Origin: an uncultured Spirochaetaceae bacterium | Lineage (GTDB): Bacteria; Spirochaetota; Spirochaetia; Sphaerochaetales; Sphaerochaetaceae | DNA length: 41,791 nucleotides | Reading direction: 5' to 3' | NCBI GenBank assembly: GCA_944392985.1 | Contig: CALXYL010000019.1 | Span: 1-41,791, forward strand | Part shown: piece by piece, positions 15,160 to 24,349 of the stretch | How positions within the stretch are numbered: the first letter of the stretch is position 1 | Layout: every line of letters starts with the position of its first letter | Position numbers and translations under genes: made by a program | Notes under the pieces: generated by a model | Seen by the model: only the letters and a program-made list of their open reading frames with translations | The model's database searches: none | Told to the model about the DNA's origin: nothing

Positions 15160-15741
15160 TTATCCTAGCTTAGAGGGAAGAACCGTATTATCCTCTTCTG
15201 CGATCCTGTCGAGAAGCGCTGATGGATTGCTTTCGACGATGAGTATGTTCCTTACTGGATCCGAGATGAATCCTTCATCGACGCCTTTTCCCAGCATCGA
15301 GATGAATGGATCCCAGTACCCTCCGGCATTCAGAAGCGCGACAGGCTTCCGGTGGTATCCGAGCTGGCGCCATGTGTAGATCTCAGCAATCTCCTCGATT
15401 GTCCCGATCCCTCCCGGCATCGCTATATAGGCCTCCGCTCTGTCATACATGGCTTTCTTCCTCTCATGCATCCCTTTAGCGATCAGCAGCTCCGATTCGA
15501 CCTGCTCTGTGCGGACCGATGGCAGGTTCATTGCTTCTGGAAGCACTCCGACAACATGGCCTCCGGCATCGTGCACTGCAGAGGCTATGATTCCCATGAG
15601 ACCACGGTTCCCACCTCCATAGACGAGTGTGATTGACCGTTTTGCCATTTCCTTTCCAAGGCTTTCCGCTGCCGAGGCGTATAGGCTGTTCCTTCCTGAT
15701 GACGAGCCGCAGAATACGGCAATGCTTGCTATTCTTGACAT
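15160..15741 (-). CDS. LOG family nucleotide phosphoribohydrolase (Rossmann fold)
   Basis: The product is about 193 residues from MSRIASIAVFCGSSSG, chosen because family members begin here; the in-frame extension upstream (to 15825) looks non-conserved. The diagnostic motifs are VYGGGNRGLMG and PGGIGTIEEIAEIYTWRQLG, which hold the catalytic glutamate and phosphate-binding glycines. LOG proteins release the free base from nucleoside 5'-monophosphates; in bacteria the true substrate is often unknown. It probably leads the operon with yitT. No clear ribosome-binding site precedes the chosen start. Confidence 0.82.
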   Translation of the reverse strand: MSRIASIAVFCGSSSGRNSLYASAAESLGKEMAKRSITLVYGGGNRGLMGIIASAVHDAGGHVVGVLPEAMNLPSVRTEQVESELLIAKGMHERKKAMYDRAEAYIAMPGGIGTIEEIAEIYTWRQLGYHRKPVALLNAGGYWDPFISMLGKGVDEGFISDPVRNILIVESNPSALLDRIAEEDNTVLPSKLG

Positions 15742-15858
15742 GGCATGCATTGTGACAGCAGCGGCTGGACAAGTCCAGAGGGGTTTCGGATTGCCTTTCC
15801 TTCCCAGCTCGCGTTGTCTTGTCATCTGAGAATGTCATCCTGATTCCCTGATTTTTCC

Positions 15859-15887
15859 TTGCGGATACCGGATCGAATGCTTAGAAT
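15859..15887 (+). promoter_or_regulatory. Promoter of the outer-membrane barrel protein gene
   Basis: TTGCGG (15859-15864) and TAGAAT (15882-15887) are separated by 17 bases, giving a leader of about 29 bases before the ATG at 15923. Confidence 0.6.
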
Positions 15888-15922
15888 AAGACAAACGTGG
15901 TTTTTACCATATTGGAGTGATT

Positions 15923-17581
15923 ATGCAGGGATTCAGGAAATTAATTATTGCGCTGACAGCGCTGCTTATGATTATCTCTGTGCCGCTCGCGGCTGCGCAG
16001 ATGACGGTAAGGTGGGAATGGCTGCTTGATGATCCGGATGTTACGGCATACCGCTATCAGCTTGATGGCGAGGAGCCAGATGGCTGGACTGTCGTTTCCG
16101 GCGATACCGACTCTGTCGAATTCACAGGGCTGGATGCTGACAGGGCATATACGCTGTATGTCCAGCGTTCCTATGATGGTGAGCACTGGTCTGCTTCAGC
16201 TGCAAGCACCGCTGAAATGGAAGAGCCAGCTCCGGCTGTAGAGGAGCCTGTCGCTGAGGAGCCGATAGTCAGGACGTATGAGTACGCCGGATACACGCTT
16301 ACCGCAACGATCTCTACCGGATCAACAGTTCTTGGCTATCCTTCGTCTGTGTCTGATTCTGATGCCGCTGCATTCATCGCACTTGAGAATGGAAGATATG
16401 GCTACGGTGACATGGGTGTTGTCTACTCGCTCGAGGGTGATGGAACGGCTCTCTTCACATATCCGGAGACATTCGCGAAGGAGACTGTCGCCGCTGAGAT
16501 CGATAGGCTTGTCGAGGATCTCATCGCCTATATAACGCCAGCTCCTGCTCCAGAACCGGCCCCAGAGCCAGCCCCAGAGCCAGCCCCTGCTGTGGAGGAG
16601 CCTGTTGCTGATGAGCCGATAGTCAGGACATATGAGTATGGCGGATACAGCCTTGTTGCCACCATCGATACCGGCGCAACCCTGCTTGAGTATCCTTCAT
16701 TCGTGACGGATGATGAGGTGAATGGATTCTTCGCAGTAGAGAACAGCAAGTATGGTCTTGCGGATCTTGGAGTCGTCTATAGCTTCGGCGAGCCAGGCAA
16801 TGTCACTCTCACGTACCCTGAGGAGTATTCAAAGGAGACTGTCGCTGCTGAGCTTGATATCCTTGTTGAGGATCTTATCGCTTATATCACAGCACCGGTT
16901 GAAGTGGCAGAACCTCAGCCGGCAGAGGAACCGGCTGCAGCAGAAGAGCCTGTCGCAGAGGAACCTGTGGCGGAAGCGGAGGCTCCTGCAGAGGAAGAAG
17001 CACCTGCTCCTGCTGAGGAGTCCGGCTCAGGATTCGCATTCTCGCTTCTTTTCAGAGGCGGCGTGATGTCTGCATTCGATGAATCCTTCAGGTTCAACGG
17101 AGATATCTTCGCAGAGGCTGGAATCGGTCTTGGCTTTGATAACATCATCACGATGGGTGAGCACTTCGGACTTGGACTCAGAAGCGACATTGTCGTTGAC
17201 TTCCTTCCGAAGGACGGTTGGGATCACTATTCCAATGATGTCCTCGAGTATTTCAATGTCATGAATTATGCTGAGATCGTCTCTGCTGACCTCAAGCTGA
17301 TGATGGACGTTGCCTCCGGCCCTGTTGATCTCTATCTCGGTGGCGGTGCTGGATTTGCTATCGGCAATCCCCATACGCTCTTCACCGATTATCTTGGAAT
17401 GGGTACAATCGGCAAGGGAGCAATGGAGTTCTCGATGGATTGGTTCGCTTCCGGAACCGCGGGTGTCCGCTTCTATCTCGGCAATGTATTCTCATTCGGA
17501 GTCGAGGCGAACTACCGCTATATGGTCAATGCCCAGAGGCATCTCGGTTCTGCCGATGTGGTCCTTGGATTCACGTTCTGA
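15923..17581 (+). CDS. Exported protein: FN3-like domain, duplicated domain, acidic proline-rich linkers and C-terminal beta-barrel
   Basis: The product has 552 residues from the ATG at 15923, behind GGAG. Residues 1-25 are a signal peptide. Residues 26-90 resemble a fibronectin-III-like module (VRWEWLLDDPDV). Two copies of a 92-residue domain follow (about 114-205 and 232-323), each beginning PIVRTYEY and ending DLIAYIT. They are joined by linkers rich in proline, alanine and glutamate, including a PAPEPAPEP run. From about residue 370 to the end (SGFAFSLLFRGG to VVLGFTF) an alternating hydrophobic pattern with a terminal phenylalanine suggests an outer-membrane beta-barrel. It may anchor the cell envelope or display a periplasmic domain. 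The exact role is unknown. Confidence 0.7.
   Translation: MQGFRKLIIALTALLMIISVPLAAAQMTVRWEWLLDDPDVTAYRYQLDGEEPDGWTVVSGDTDSVEFTGLDADRAYTLYVQRSYDGEHWSASAASTAEMEEPAPAVEEPVAEEPIVRTYEYAGYTLTATISTGSTVLGYPSSVSDSDAAAFIALENGRYGYGDMGVVYSLEGDGTALFTYPETFAKETVAAEIDRLVEDLIAYITPAPAPEPAPEPAPEPAPAVEEPVADEPIVRTYEYGGYSLVATIDTGATLLEYPSFVTDDEVNGFFAVENSKYGLADLGVVYSFGEPGNVTLTYPEEYSKETVAAELDILVEDLIAYITAPVEVAEPQPAEEPAAAEEPVAEEPVAEAEAPAEEEAPAPAEESGSGFAFSLLFRGGVMSAFDESFRFNGDIFAEAGIGLGFDNIITMGEHFGLGLRSDIVVDFLPKDGWDHYSNDVLEYFNVMNYAEIVSADLKLMMDVASGPVDLYLGGGAGFAIGNPHTLFTDYLGMGTIGKGAMEFSMDWFASGTAGVRFYLGNVFSFGVEANYRYMVNAQRHLGSADVVLGFTF
16262..16891 (+). repeat. Tandem duplicated 276-bp coding domain
   Basis: Two in-frame copies, 16262-16537 and 16616-16891, encode the same 92-residue domain without a length change. 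Between them lies a short repetitive CCAGAGCCAGCC stretch coding for a Pro-Glu-Pro-Ala linker. The divergence between copies is moderate, so the duplication is not recent. Confidence 0.75.
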
Positions 17582-17601
17582 GGAACGGGCAGTTGATACA
17601 G

Positions 17602-17627
17602 AAGGGCTGGGTAACCAGCCCTTTGTC
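17602..17627 (+). terminator. Hairpin terminator after the barrel protein gene
   Basis: AAGGGCTGG (17602-17610) pairs with CCAGCCCTT (17615-17623) over a GTAA loop. Only a short T tail follows, so some read-through into the acetyltransferase gene is likely. Confidence 0.65.
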
Positions 17628-17646
17628 GTGTAAGGGAGGATTGAGG

Positions 17647-18171
17647 ATGGAAATCAGGAGACCGCTTGCAGCAGAGGCGGAAGATATATGCAGGATGTAT
17701 GATGGGATCATTGATGATACAGCAGGCAAGACGGAATCACCACGCTGGACCAAAGGGGTCTATCCTGATCTTCCTTATATCCTTGGTGCCATAGAGCGTG
17801 GAGAGATGATTGCGGCTTTTGATGCTGGCGTACCTGTTGGGGCAGTTGTCCGGAATCATGTGATGGCTCCCGGCTATGAAAGGGCAGAATGGAAAGCAGA
17901 GGCATCTTCAAGTGAAGTGTATGTTGTCCATACCCTCGGCATAGATCCTGATCATCAGCACCTTGGCATCGCATCGATGCTTATGGAGGCGGTGATTGAT
18001 GAAGCGCGTCAGAATGGGATGAAGGCGGTCAGATGCGACATCATCGATGGCAATGCGCCTTCGATAAAGCTCTTCGGGAAGCTGGGTTTCATCAATCATG
18101 GTGAATCGATACTGGATTATGATGGGATGGATGGTGTTCCTTTTACGTTGATGGAGTATGTCCTGCCATAG
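17647..18171 (+). CDS. GNAT family N-acetyltransferase
   Basis: The product has 174 residues from the ATG at 17647, chosen because GGGAGG precedes it. The acetyl-CoA fold is shown by VHTLGIDPDHQHLGIASMLM (strand 4 and the pyrophosphate loop, here QHLGIA) and by NAPSIKLFGKLGF near the end. It would transfer an acetyl group to an amine on a small molecule or protein that cannot be predicted. It follows the barrel protein gene after a leaky-looking terminator and ends eight bases before the fic promoter. Confidence 0.88.
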   Translation: MEIRRPLAAEAEDICRMYDGIIDDTAGKTESPRWTKGVYPDLPYILGAIERGEMIAAFDAGVPVGAVVRNHVMAPGYERAEWKAEASSSEVYVVHTLGIDPDHQHLGIASMLMEAVIDEARQNGMKAVRCDIIDGNAPSIKLFGKLGFINHGESILDYDGMDGVPFTLMEYVLP

Positions 18172-18178
18172 GCCTTCA

Positions 18179-18207
18179 TTGACCCCATATTGCATATTAG
18201 GTATTAT
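18179..18207 (+). promoter_or_regulatory. Promoter of the fic gene
   Basis: TTGACC (18179-18184) and TATTAT (18202-18207) are 17 bases apart, one of the best sigma-70 type promoters in the window. The expected leader is about 25 bases. Confidence 0.7.
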
Positions 18208-18237
18208 CCAGAGAAGAAAAGAGGAAAACGCGTTCGT

Positions 18238-19017
18238 ATGAAAACCGACTGGCTGGATTACAGCCTCGATTATCTTAGATTCACGATAGAAGCAGATGGT
18301 GAGCAGTTCAATGATGAGCTTGCCGATCAATTCAAGGATATTCTCAAGGGGGAGCTGAAGGCGGAGAAGGCTGTTGCCTCATTCATCCGCAGCGAGCATC
18401 TTGATGCCTCGCGCTATAACGGGAAGGAGGATGAGCTGTCATATTATCCCGGCACACGCTGCCTTGTTAATTATTTTGGTATCACCGACAAGCCACAGCT
18501 CAGGAGGATCGACAAGAGGATTTCATCCTATCGTACAGCGGAGCTTCTGTGTTCTCCGCTGGATATGCCGTTTTCCTTTGAGCACCTTGTTGCGATCCAT
18601 TCCCATCTCTTTGGTGATATATATCCATCGGCCGGTATGATCCGCACTTCATCGTCGCATAAGCATCGCGAGTATTGCCAGCCGGAATTCATACAGAGCT
18701 CAGCTGCAAGGCTTTTCGACAATCTCCGTGACAGCAGGTATCTGATGGGAATCGATGATTCCGATGATTTCGTGAATGAGCTTGCCTACTACATGGGGGA
18801 GGTTGAGGCCCTGCATCCGTTCCTTGATGGCAATGGACGGACGACAAGGCTCTTCTTCGATACTATAGCGCGCAAGGCCGGATACGTCATCGGCTGGGGC
18901 AGCGCGGATCCTGATCATTTCCTTGAGGCGAATGTCGCTGCGCTTGATGGGGATTACCAGGCGCTGATCGATGTGCTGGAGGAGATCGTCATCCCGTTCT
19001 CGGAGGATCGGGAGTAG
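18238..19017 (+). CDS. Fic domain protein with N-terminal VbhA-like inhibitory segment
   Basis: Fic proteins usually transfer AMP from ATP to a target hydroxyl group. The 259-residue product has the complete catalytic motif HPFLDGNGR at residues 193-201 and a GMIRT flap region near residue 133. Residues 8-55 look like the antitoxin VbhA fused in front: two helices with a KGEL turn at residues 37-40. The inhibitory motif (S/T)xxxE(G/N) is represented by T16-IEA-D20-G21, with Asp instead of Glu. The start at 18238 has a weak ribosome-binding site about 12 bases upstream. The protein may be a self-restrained AMP transferase with altered restraint. Targets are unknown. Confidence 0.85.
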   Translation: MKTDWLDYSLDYLRFTIEADGEQFNDELADQFKDILKGELKAEKAVASFIRSEHLDASRYNGKEDELSYYPGTRCLVNYFGITDKPQLRRIDKRISSYRTAELLCSPLDMPFSFEHLVAIHSHLFGDIYPSAGMIRTSSSHKHREYCQPEFIQSSAARLFDNLRDSRYLMGIDDSDDFVNELAYYMGEVEALHPFLDGNGRTTRLFFDTIARKAGYVIGWGSADPDHFLEANVAALDGDYQALIDVLEEIVIPFSEDRE

Positions 19018-19043
19018 ACGTTCAGCCAACCGCTGAAAGAAGA

Positions 19044-19072
19044 AGCCAGGGCGTTGTGACCCTGGCTGTTTT
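19044..19072. terminator. Bidirectional terminator between fic and rlmL
   Basis: AGCCAGGG (19044-19051) pairs with CCCTGGCT (19060-19067). A GTTTTC tail serves the plus strand and a TCTTCTTTC tail the minus strand. Confidence 0.75.
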
Positions 19073-21291
19073 CATATTGGGCGGTAGCTGCGCTTCTTCG
19101 GGATGGAGACCTTCACCTTGTTCCGTATGAGGAAGCATTTGTGGATATTCGGATCGTTCTCGAAATCCTTTCCGATCGTTTTCTCCGTGATGTCCTCGAC
19201 GGAGAATCTCTCCAGTATCCCCTCATCCATTCTGAACCGCCTGAAGTTCGTGCTGAAGATCAGGACACCTCCAGGAGCTAGGTGCATCGCAGCCGCCTTG
19301 ATCAGCTTCCAGTGATCACGCTGGACATCGAATGTATGCCTGTCCTTGCTGTTTGAGAATGTCGGTGGATCACAGAAGATGATGTCATATCTGTCATACG
19401 TCTCCCAAAGCCATGAGATTGCGTCGTCGCGGTAGAAGAAGTTCTCGATATCAGTGGGGTAGCCATTGATCTTGAGGTTCTCTATCGCCCAGTCCAGATA
19501 CGTCGATGAAGCATCGACGGAGACAGTTGAGACAGCGCCTCCCTTGATGGCGTTGAGCGTTGCGGTTCCTGTGTAGCAGAAGAGATTAAGGAAACGCTTG
19601 CCAGCCGCCATCTCCTGTATCATCTTCCTCACCGGCCTATGGTCGAGGAATACGCCTGTGTCGAGATAGTCCTGGAAATTGACGAGGTACATCAAGCCGT
19701 TCTCCTTGACTATATTGAAGCGGTTTGAAGTAGCAAGCCTGTTGTACTGTGCGGATCCTTTCTGGCTTTTTCTTTCCTTGATATAGATATTCTCTATGTC
19801 GATGCCGGTAGCCCTCTCCGTGGCATAGACTATCTCATTCAGGTGCTTCTCCGCTTCCTCCCTGTCAATCCAGTCCGGTGCGGCATATTCAGACAGGTTG
19901 ATCCATCTGCCTTCATACATATCGATCGCGGCTGCATACTCAGGGATATCAGCATCGTAGATACGGTAGCATGTAACGCCTTCCTTCTCCATCTCACCCT
20001 TGAGCGCCTCCAGGTTCTTCATGATCTTCCTGTAGACGATCTCAGCTCCTTCAGAAAGCGGGGTAGACAGCCTGATGCGCTTCTTCTCCTTCGCTCTCTC
20101 GATCAGGGCTTTCTTCTCCTCATCGGTGAATATGATGTAGTGGGCTGCCTGGCAGAGTATTCCTCCATTGTAGAGTGAATTGGTCCTGTCCGGCTTCATG
20201 TCGATATTGGAAAGAAGGCTGCTGTCTCCTGTCATCACAGTTGCCCTCCAGCCCTTGAAGCAGCTCTGCAGGACCCGCCCGATTTCCGTGTATAGCCTGT
20301 CGATATCCTCCACGCGCATCCTTTCGCCGTATGGAGGATCGGTGACGATGAATCCCGGACCTGCTGGAACATCCTTCTCTGTGAAGGCTGTGAAATCCTT
20401 CTCGGAGAAATCAATGAGCCCATCAACACCGGCTCTTGCAGCAGCGGCCTTCGCGATCCTTATGGCGCGTCCGGATATATCCGAGGCATAAATCCTTATA
20501 TCACGCTCATCCAATGCTGCCTGGCGTCTTTGCCGCGCTTCATCCAGGAGGCTGTTCCACAGATCCTCATCGAATCCAGGAAGAGTCTGGAACGCATATG
20601 GCTTTTTCCTTATCAGTCCCGGTGCGGTATCAGAGGCCATCAATGCCGCTTCAATCGCGATTGTTCCGGAGCCGCAGAACGGATCCATGAAGAGCCCGGG
20701 ATTGCCATCCGCGGCAGTCTTTCTCCACTCGCTTCTGCAGATCAGTGCGGCAGCAAGATGCTCCTTGAGCACTGCATCTGTCTGCTCATCGCGGTATCCT
20801 CGCTGATGAAGTCCTTCTCCAGAGAAGTCAGCATACCATTTCACTGTCCTGTCATATACGTGGACATGGAAGGAGATGTCAGGGTTCTCTGTGTCGATGT
20901 CAGGGCGGCGGCCATCGAATTTCTCCTTCAGCCTGTCACAGATCGCATCCTTCACCTTAAGCGCCGCATAATGGCTGTTTCTTATCCATGAGCAGCTCTG
21001 CGTGGTGCATGAGACCTTCATTGTCCTGTCCGGATCGATCCATTCCTCCCACGGCAGGGCAAGCGTCGATTCATACAGCTCCTCATCGCTTTCCGTATCC
21101 TCATCGATATATAGTGCCATCAGCAGTCTTGAGGCGACACGGGAGTAGAGGCAGAAACGCATGCCTGTCTCCCATGAACCATCGAATTCGACTCCCGATG
21201 ATGTCTGCCTTACGTCCTCAGATCCCGCTTTCCTTGCTTCCTCTGCAACGAGATCTGCCTGATTAGCCGCACATGCCGCGAAGAATATCAT
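19072..21291 (-). CDS. rlmL: 23S rRNA (guanine) methyltransferase RlmKL
   Basis: The 739-residue length and layout fit the fused RlmL/RlmK enzyme. An N-terminal THUMP domain (about 1-160) is followed by an N2-methyltransferase with the FVTDPPYGERM-type motif (here IVTDPPYGERM near 315). The C-terminal N7-methyltransferase has FLNLFCYTGTATLNAIKGGA and FCDPPTFSNSK. It modifies two guanines in domain V of 23S rRNA. The start overlaps the end of hslO by four bases, so it is the last gene of the ftsH-hslO-rlmL operon. Confidence 0.93.
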   Translation of the reverse strand: MIFFAACAANQADLVAEEARKAGSEDVRQTSSGVEFDGSWETGMRFCLYSRVASRLLMALYIDEDTESDEELYESTLALPWEEWIDPDRTMKVSCTTQSCSWIRNSHYAALKVKDAICDRLKEKFDGRRPDIDTENPDISFHVHVYDRTVKWYADFSGEGLHQRGYRDEQTDAVLKEHLAAALICRSEWRKTAADGNPGLFMDPFCGSGTIAIEAALMASDTAPGLIRKKPYAFQTLPGFDEDLWNSLLDEARQRRQAALDERDIRIYASDISGRAIRIAKAAAARAGVDGLIDFSEKDFTAFTEKDVPAGPGFIVTDPPYGERMRVEDIDRLYTEIGRVLQSCFKGWRATVMTGDSSLLSNIDMKPDRTNSLYNGGILCQAAHYIIFTDEEKKALIERAKEKKRIRLSTPLSEGAEIVYRKIMKNLEALKGEMEKEGVTCYRIYDADIPEYAAAIDMYEGRWINLSEYAAPDWIDREEAEKHLNEIVYATERATGIDIENIYIKERKSQKGSAQYNRLATSNRFNIVKENGLMYLVNFQDYLDTGVFLDHRPVRKMIQEMAAGKRFLNLFCYTGTATLNAIKGGAVSTVSVDASSTYLDWAIENLKINGYPTDIENFFYRDDAISWLWETYDRYDIIFCDPPTFSNSKDRHTFDVQRDHWKLIKAAAMHLAPGGVLIFSTNFRRFRMDEGILERFSVEDITEKTIGKDFENDPNIHKCFLIRNKVKVSIPKKRSYRPI

Positions 21292-22220
21292 AGATCCTCC
21301 CTGAAAAGATCCTCTGTTTCCTCTTTCGTGAAAGAGTAGTCAGTGCCGCAGTTGAAGCATTCAAGGACAAGTGGGAAGTCCCCACTGAGTATCGCTGCCT
21401 TCTCAGCTGCGGGAAGTGATTTGAGATATGCCGAGAAATTCGCTCTGGAACATGGGCAGGAGAACCCTATCGGCGCGTGGGCGATATGCTCTGGCCTGAA
21501 TCCTGCGAATTCCTTTTCCACGTATTCATTTGCGCTCATTCCTTCAGCGATGGCATCTCCAAGTACCATGCCAAATGAGGCTGCTTTCTCCTCCAGCATG
21601 GCAAGGGTCTCTTCAGGACAGCCTGGCAGTGCCTGGATGAAGATTCCGCCAGCTCCTCTGACCTCCCCGTTCCTCCCGAAGCGGATCGAGAGATAGAACA
21701 GGGTCGGAGTCTGCTCCGATTCCCTGAAATAGAGCGCAAGGTCCTCTGCCAGGTTCCCATGTTCAAGCATCACCCTTCCGGAAAACGGCGTCCTGCTGCC
21801 TTCAAGGATCTTCGTTACCGTCAGGAATCCCGGCCCGTAGATCGGGGAAGTGTCGAGAGACGCAAGTGGCTGGGTGAGGGGAATCGGGTTGGCCATGAGA
21901 TATCCCCGGACAGCGCCAGAAGCCCATGCCTCGACGGACATGCCCTTCATCGGGCCTCCGCATTCGATATCAAGGCGGATCCTGTCATTGCCCTTGACTG
22001 CTGATGAAAGCAGCGCGGCCGCGATGTATCCCTGTCCGAGTATATACGTCTCCAGCGGTCCCGTGCCATGATTCGCCTTCATCTGGTTTATCATGGTAGT
22101 GGCGGAGACAATGGACAGCCTTGCAGTCCCATCGGCAATGAGAAAAACCTCTCTCCCATCTGGTGGAAGAGAGGCAATATGCTCTCTGAGCTCCCTGTCC
22201 TCTATAGCTTTGGAAATCAT
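21288..22220 (-). CDS. hslO: Redox-regulated chaperone Hsp33
   Basis: Hsp33 binds unfolding proteins under oxidative stress. The 310-residue product has the C-terminal redox switch: CPC near residue 255 (IGFSCPCSRANF) and CFNC near residue 290, which hold zinc when reduced and form disulphides when oxidised. The body begins with the family's typical GTARLSIVSATTMIN and contains PLTQPLASLDTSP. The gene lies nine bases after ftsH and overlaps rlmL by four, so it is cotranscribed with a protease and an rRNA methyltransferase. Confidence 0.93.
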   Translation of the reverse strand: MISKAIEDRELREHIASLPPDGREVFLIADGTARLSIVSATTMINQMKANHGTGPLETYILGQGYIAAALLSSAVKGNDRIRLDIECGGPMKGMSVEAWASGAVRGYLMANPIPLTQPLASLDTSPIYGPGFLTVTKILEGSRTPFSGRVMLEHGNLAEDLALYFRESEQTPTLFYLSIRFGRNGEVRGAGGIFIQALPGCPEETLAMLEEKAASFGMVLGDAIAEGMSANEYVEKEFAGFRPEHIAHAPIGFSCPCSRANFSAYLKSLPAAEKAAILSGDFPLVLECFNCGTDYSFTKEETEDLFREDL

Positions 22221-22229
22221 AGCTGTAGC

Positions 22230-24212
22230 TTATTTGACAGCAAACTGTTTTGCAAGTGCCTCAAACTCGCTGCCTTCCAGGACTTCCTTCTCAAGAAGGG
22301 TCTTTGCGATCATCTCAAGCGCTTTTCTGTTCCGCTGCAGGGATTCAAGCACCTTGCTGTACCTTTCGCTGATGATTCTTTCTGTCTCGCTGTCGATGTA
22401 CTCCTGAGTTGCCTCTGAATAATCCCTTCCTCCAGAGACTCCCTCTATTCCGGATTGTGTCCTTGGAAGCGTCATGTTGCGGTATCGCTCTGACATTCCA
22501 TACTCGGTGATCATCTGCCTGACTGTGTCTGAAGCCCTGGAGATGTCATTGCTGGCACCTGTGGAGATGTTCCCGAAGATCGCTTCCTCTGCAGCCCTGC
22601 CGCCAAGCATCACATCAACTGAACCCAGAAGCTCCTCCTCGGATAGCAGATAGCGATCCTCTGTCGGATACTGAAGGGTATAGCCAAGCGCACCAAGGCC
22701 TCGCGGTATGATGGATATCTTTGAGACTGGGGAGGATCCGGGCGTGAGGAAGGCCGTAAGGGCGTGGCCTGTCTCGTGGTATGCCACACGTGTCCGTTCC
22801 TTCTCATCAAGCACGCGGCTTTTCCTCTGGAGTCCTGCGATGGATTTCTCAATGGCTTCCTCGAAATCCTCCTGGGTTATGGCATCATGTCCTAGGCGCA
22901 CAGCCTGCAGTGCTGCTTCATTCGCGATATTCGCCAGATCAGCACCTGCAAGGCCAGCCGCGCCCTGTGCGATCTTCCTGAGATCAACGTCAGGAGAGAG
23001 CTTCATCTCCTTTGTGTGGATCCGCAGTATCGCTTCCCTTCCAGCAAGGTCAGGCTTGTCTACAAGGACCTGCCTATCAAAGCGGCCGGGGCGGAGAAGC
23101 GCGGGATCGAGCACCTCCGCTCGGTTCGTTGCGCCAAGTATGATGACACCCGTTCTTGAATCGAAACCATCCATCTCAACCAGAAGCTGGTTCAGCGTTT
23201 GTTCCCTCTCGTCATTGCCTCCGACAGAAGCGCTGGAGCGCTTGCGTCCGATGGCGTCGATTTCGTCAATGAATATGATGCATGGGCTTTTCTCCTTCGC
23301 CTGCTTGAAGAGATCCCTGACACGAGCAGCTCCAACGCCTACGAACATCTCGACGAAATCCGCACCGCTCATTCGGAAGAACGGCACACCGGCTTCTCCT
23401 GCGACAGCCTTAGCGAGCAGCGTCTTTCCTGTTCCCGGAGGGCCGACAAGAAGGACGCCTTTTGGAATATGGGCACCCATATCGCTGTATTTGCAGGGGT
23501 TGCGGAGGAAATCGACGACTTCCTCCAGCTCCGCTTTGGCTTCATCCTCTCCTGCAACATCGGCGAAGCGGACTCCTGTATCGCTTTCAGCGACGAGCTT
23601 GCTCTTGTTCTGGTTGAATGACATCACTCCCTGCGCCCCGCCTGTAAGCCTTTTTGACATCCATGCATAGAAGATGAAGAAGATCAGGATCGGGAGGAGC
23701 ATCGAAACAAGATAGCTGAACACCGAAGGCTCTGCGGGTTCTGTGGCATAGTATTCAACGTCCTTTGAGTCTAGAAGAGGCACGAATGAATCGTCGTCGA
23801 TGCGGTATGTCTGATACGCGATGATCGCAGATGTGTCAATCGAGGATGGAATCTGCCGTGAGGCGGCTATCTCCCTCAGCTTCTCAGCCGCATCTGCTTT
23901 TGTCATGCCGTATCCGATGTACTGATCCCCATCGAATGCCACCTGGACGATCCTTCCATCCTCCACATATTCCTTGAACAGGCTGTAGTCGATGCTGATC
24001 GCCTCATTGAGCCTCGATGAGAAGAAGAGGTTGTTGAGGATTATGATCAGTATGAATGCGATTACGAAATACCAGATGGAGAATGTGAACTTCCTTCTGG
24101 AACTGCTCTTTCCATCCCCTGTGTGGAGACCTGGCTCCTCGCAGCGTTTCCTGTGGTTCTTTCCTTCGGATGCTTCAAGGAGGTTGTCGTTGTTCTCTTT
24201 GTCCATGCTCAT
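22230..24212 (-). CDS. ftsH: ATP-dependent membrane zinc protease FtsH
   Basis: FtsH extracts and degrades membrane and short-lived cytoplasmic proteins. The 660-residue product has an unusually long charged N-terminal tail of about 45 residues before the first transmembrane helix (about 46-64). A periplasmic domain and the second helix (about 167-184) follow. Walker A is GPPGTGKT at 257-264, Walker B is IIFIDEIDA near 312-320 and the second region of homology ends GRFDRQ. The zinc site is H479-E-T-G-H483, with threonine where alanine is more common. It leads the operon with hslO and rlmL and is divergent from the histidine kinase gene. Confidence 0.96.
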   Translation of the reverse strand: MSMDKENNDNLLEASEGKNHRKRCEEPGLHTGDGKSSSRRKFTFSIWYFVIAFILIIILNNLFFSSRLNEAISIDYSLFKEYVEDGRIVQVAFDGDQYIGYGMTKADAAEKLREIAASRQIPSSIDTSAIIAYQTYRIDDDSFVPLLDSKDVEYYATEPAEPSVFSYLVSMLLPILIFFIFYAWMSKRLTGGAQGVMSFNQNKSKLVAESDTGVRFADVAGEDEAKAELEEVVDFLRNPCKYSDMGAHIPKGVLLVGPPGTGKTLLAKAVAGEAGVPFFRMSGADFVEMFVGVGAARVRDLFKQAKEKSPCIIFIDEIDAIGRKRSSASVGGNDEREQTLNQLLVEMDGFDSRTGVIILGATNRAEVLDPALLRPGRFDRQVLVDKPDLAGREAILRIHTKEMKLSPDVDLRKIAQGAAGLAGADLANIANEAALQAVRLGHDAITQEDFEEAIEKSIAGLQRKSRVLDEKERTRVAYHETGHALTAFLTPGSSPVSKISIIPRGLGALGYTLQYPTEDRYLLSEEELLGSVDVMLGGRAAEEAIFGNISTGASNDISRASDTVRQMITEYGMSERYRNMTLPRTQSGIEGVSGGRDYSEATQEYIDSETERIISERYSKVLESLQRNRKALEMIAKTLLEKEVLEGSEFEALAKQFAVK

Positions 24213-24281
24213 GCCTTTCCTGTAATCATTGTCTGCTTAGAATATAACAATCAGACAGGGTGCTGGATGCCAGGGAGTATG

Positions 24282-24287
24282 TATAAT
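24282..24287 (+). promoter_or_regulatory. -10 element of the histidine kinase operon
   Basis: TATAAT at 24282-24287 would start transcription near 24294, just before the short leader reading frame. The -35 region is poor, so an activator may be needed. Confidence 0.45.
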
Positions 24288-24300
24288 CTGTGGAGAAGCT

Positions 24301-24345
24301 ATGTGGAAAGGGGAGAGACGTATTTCCCCATCTGGGATATACTGA
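24301..24345 (+). CDS. Possible 14-residue leader peptide upstream of the histidine kinase
   Basis: The frame ATG at 24301 to TGA at 24343-24345 encodes MWKGERRISPSGIY. GGAG at 24291-24294 lies at a suitable distance upstream. Its stop is four bases before the kinase ATG at 24350, which lacks its own ribosome-binding site, so translation of the kinase may depend on termination and restart here. The frame is short, so coding is not proven. Confidence 0.35.
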   Translation: MWKGERRISPSGIY

Positions 24346-24349
24346 CCCC

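Noticed and set aside
22708-23670. 320-codon frame opposite ftsH
   Set aside because: It is a high-GC shadow of ftsH codons, serine/arginine-rich, with no known family.
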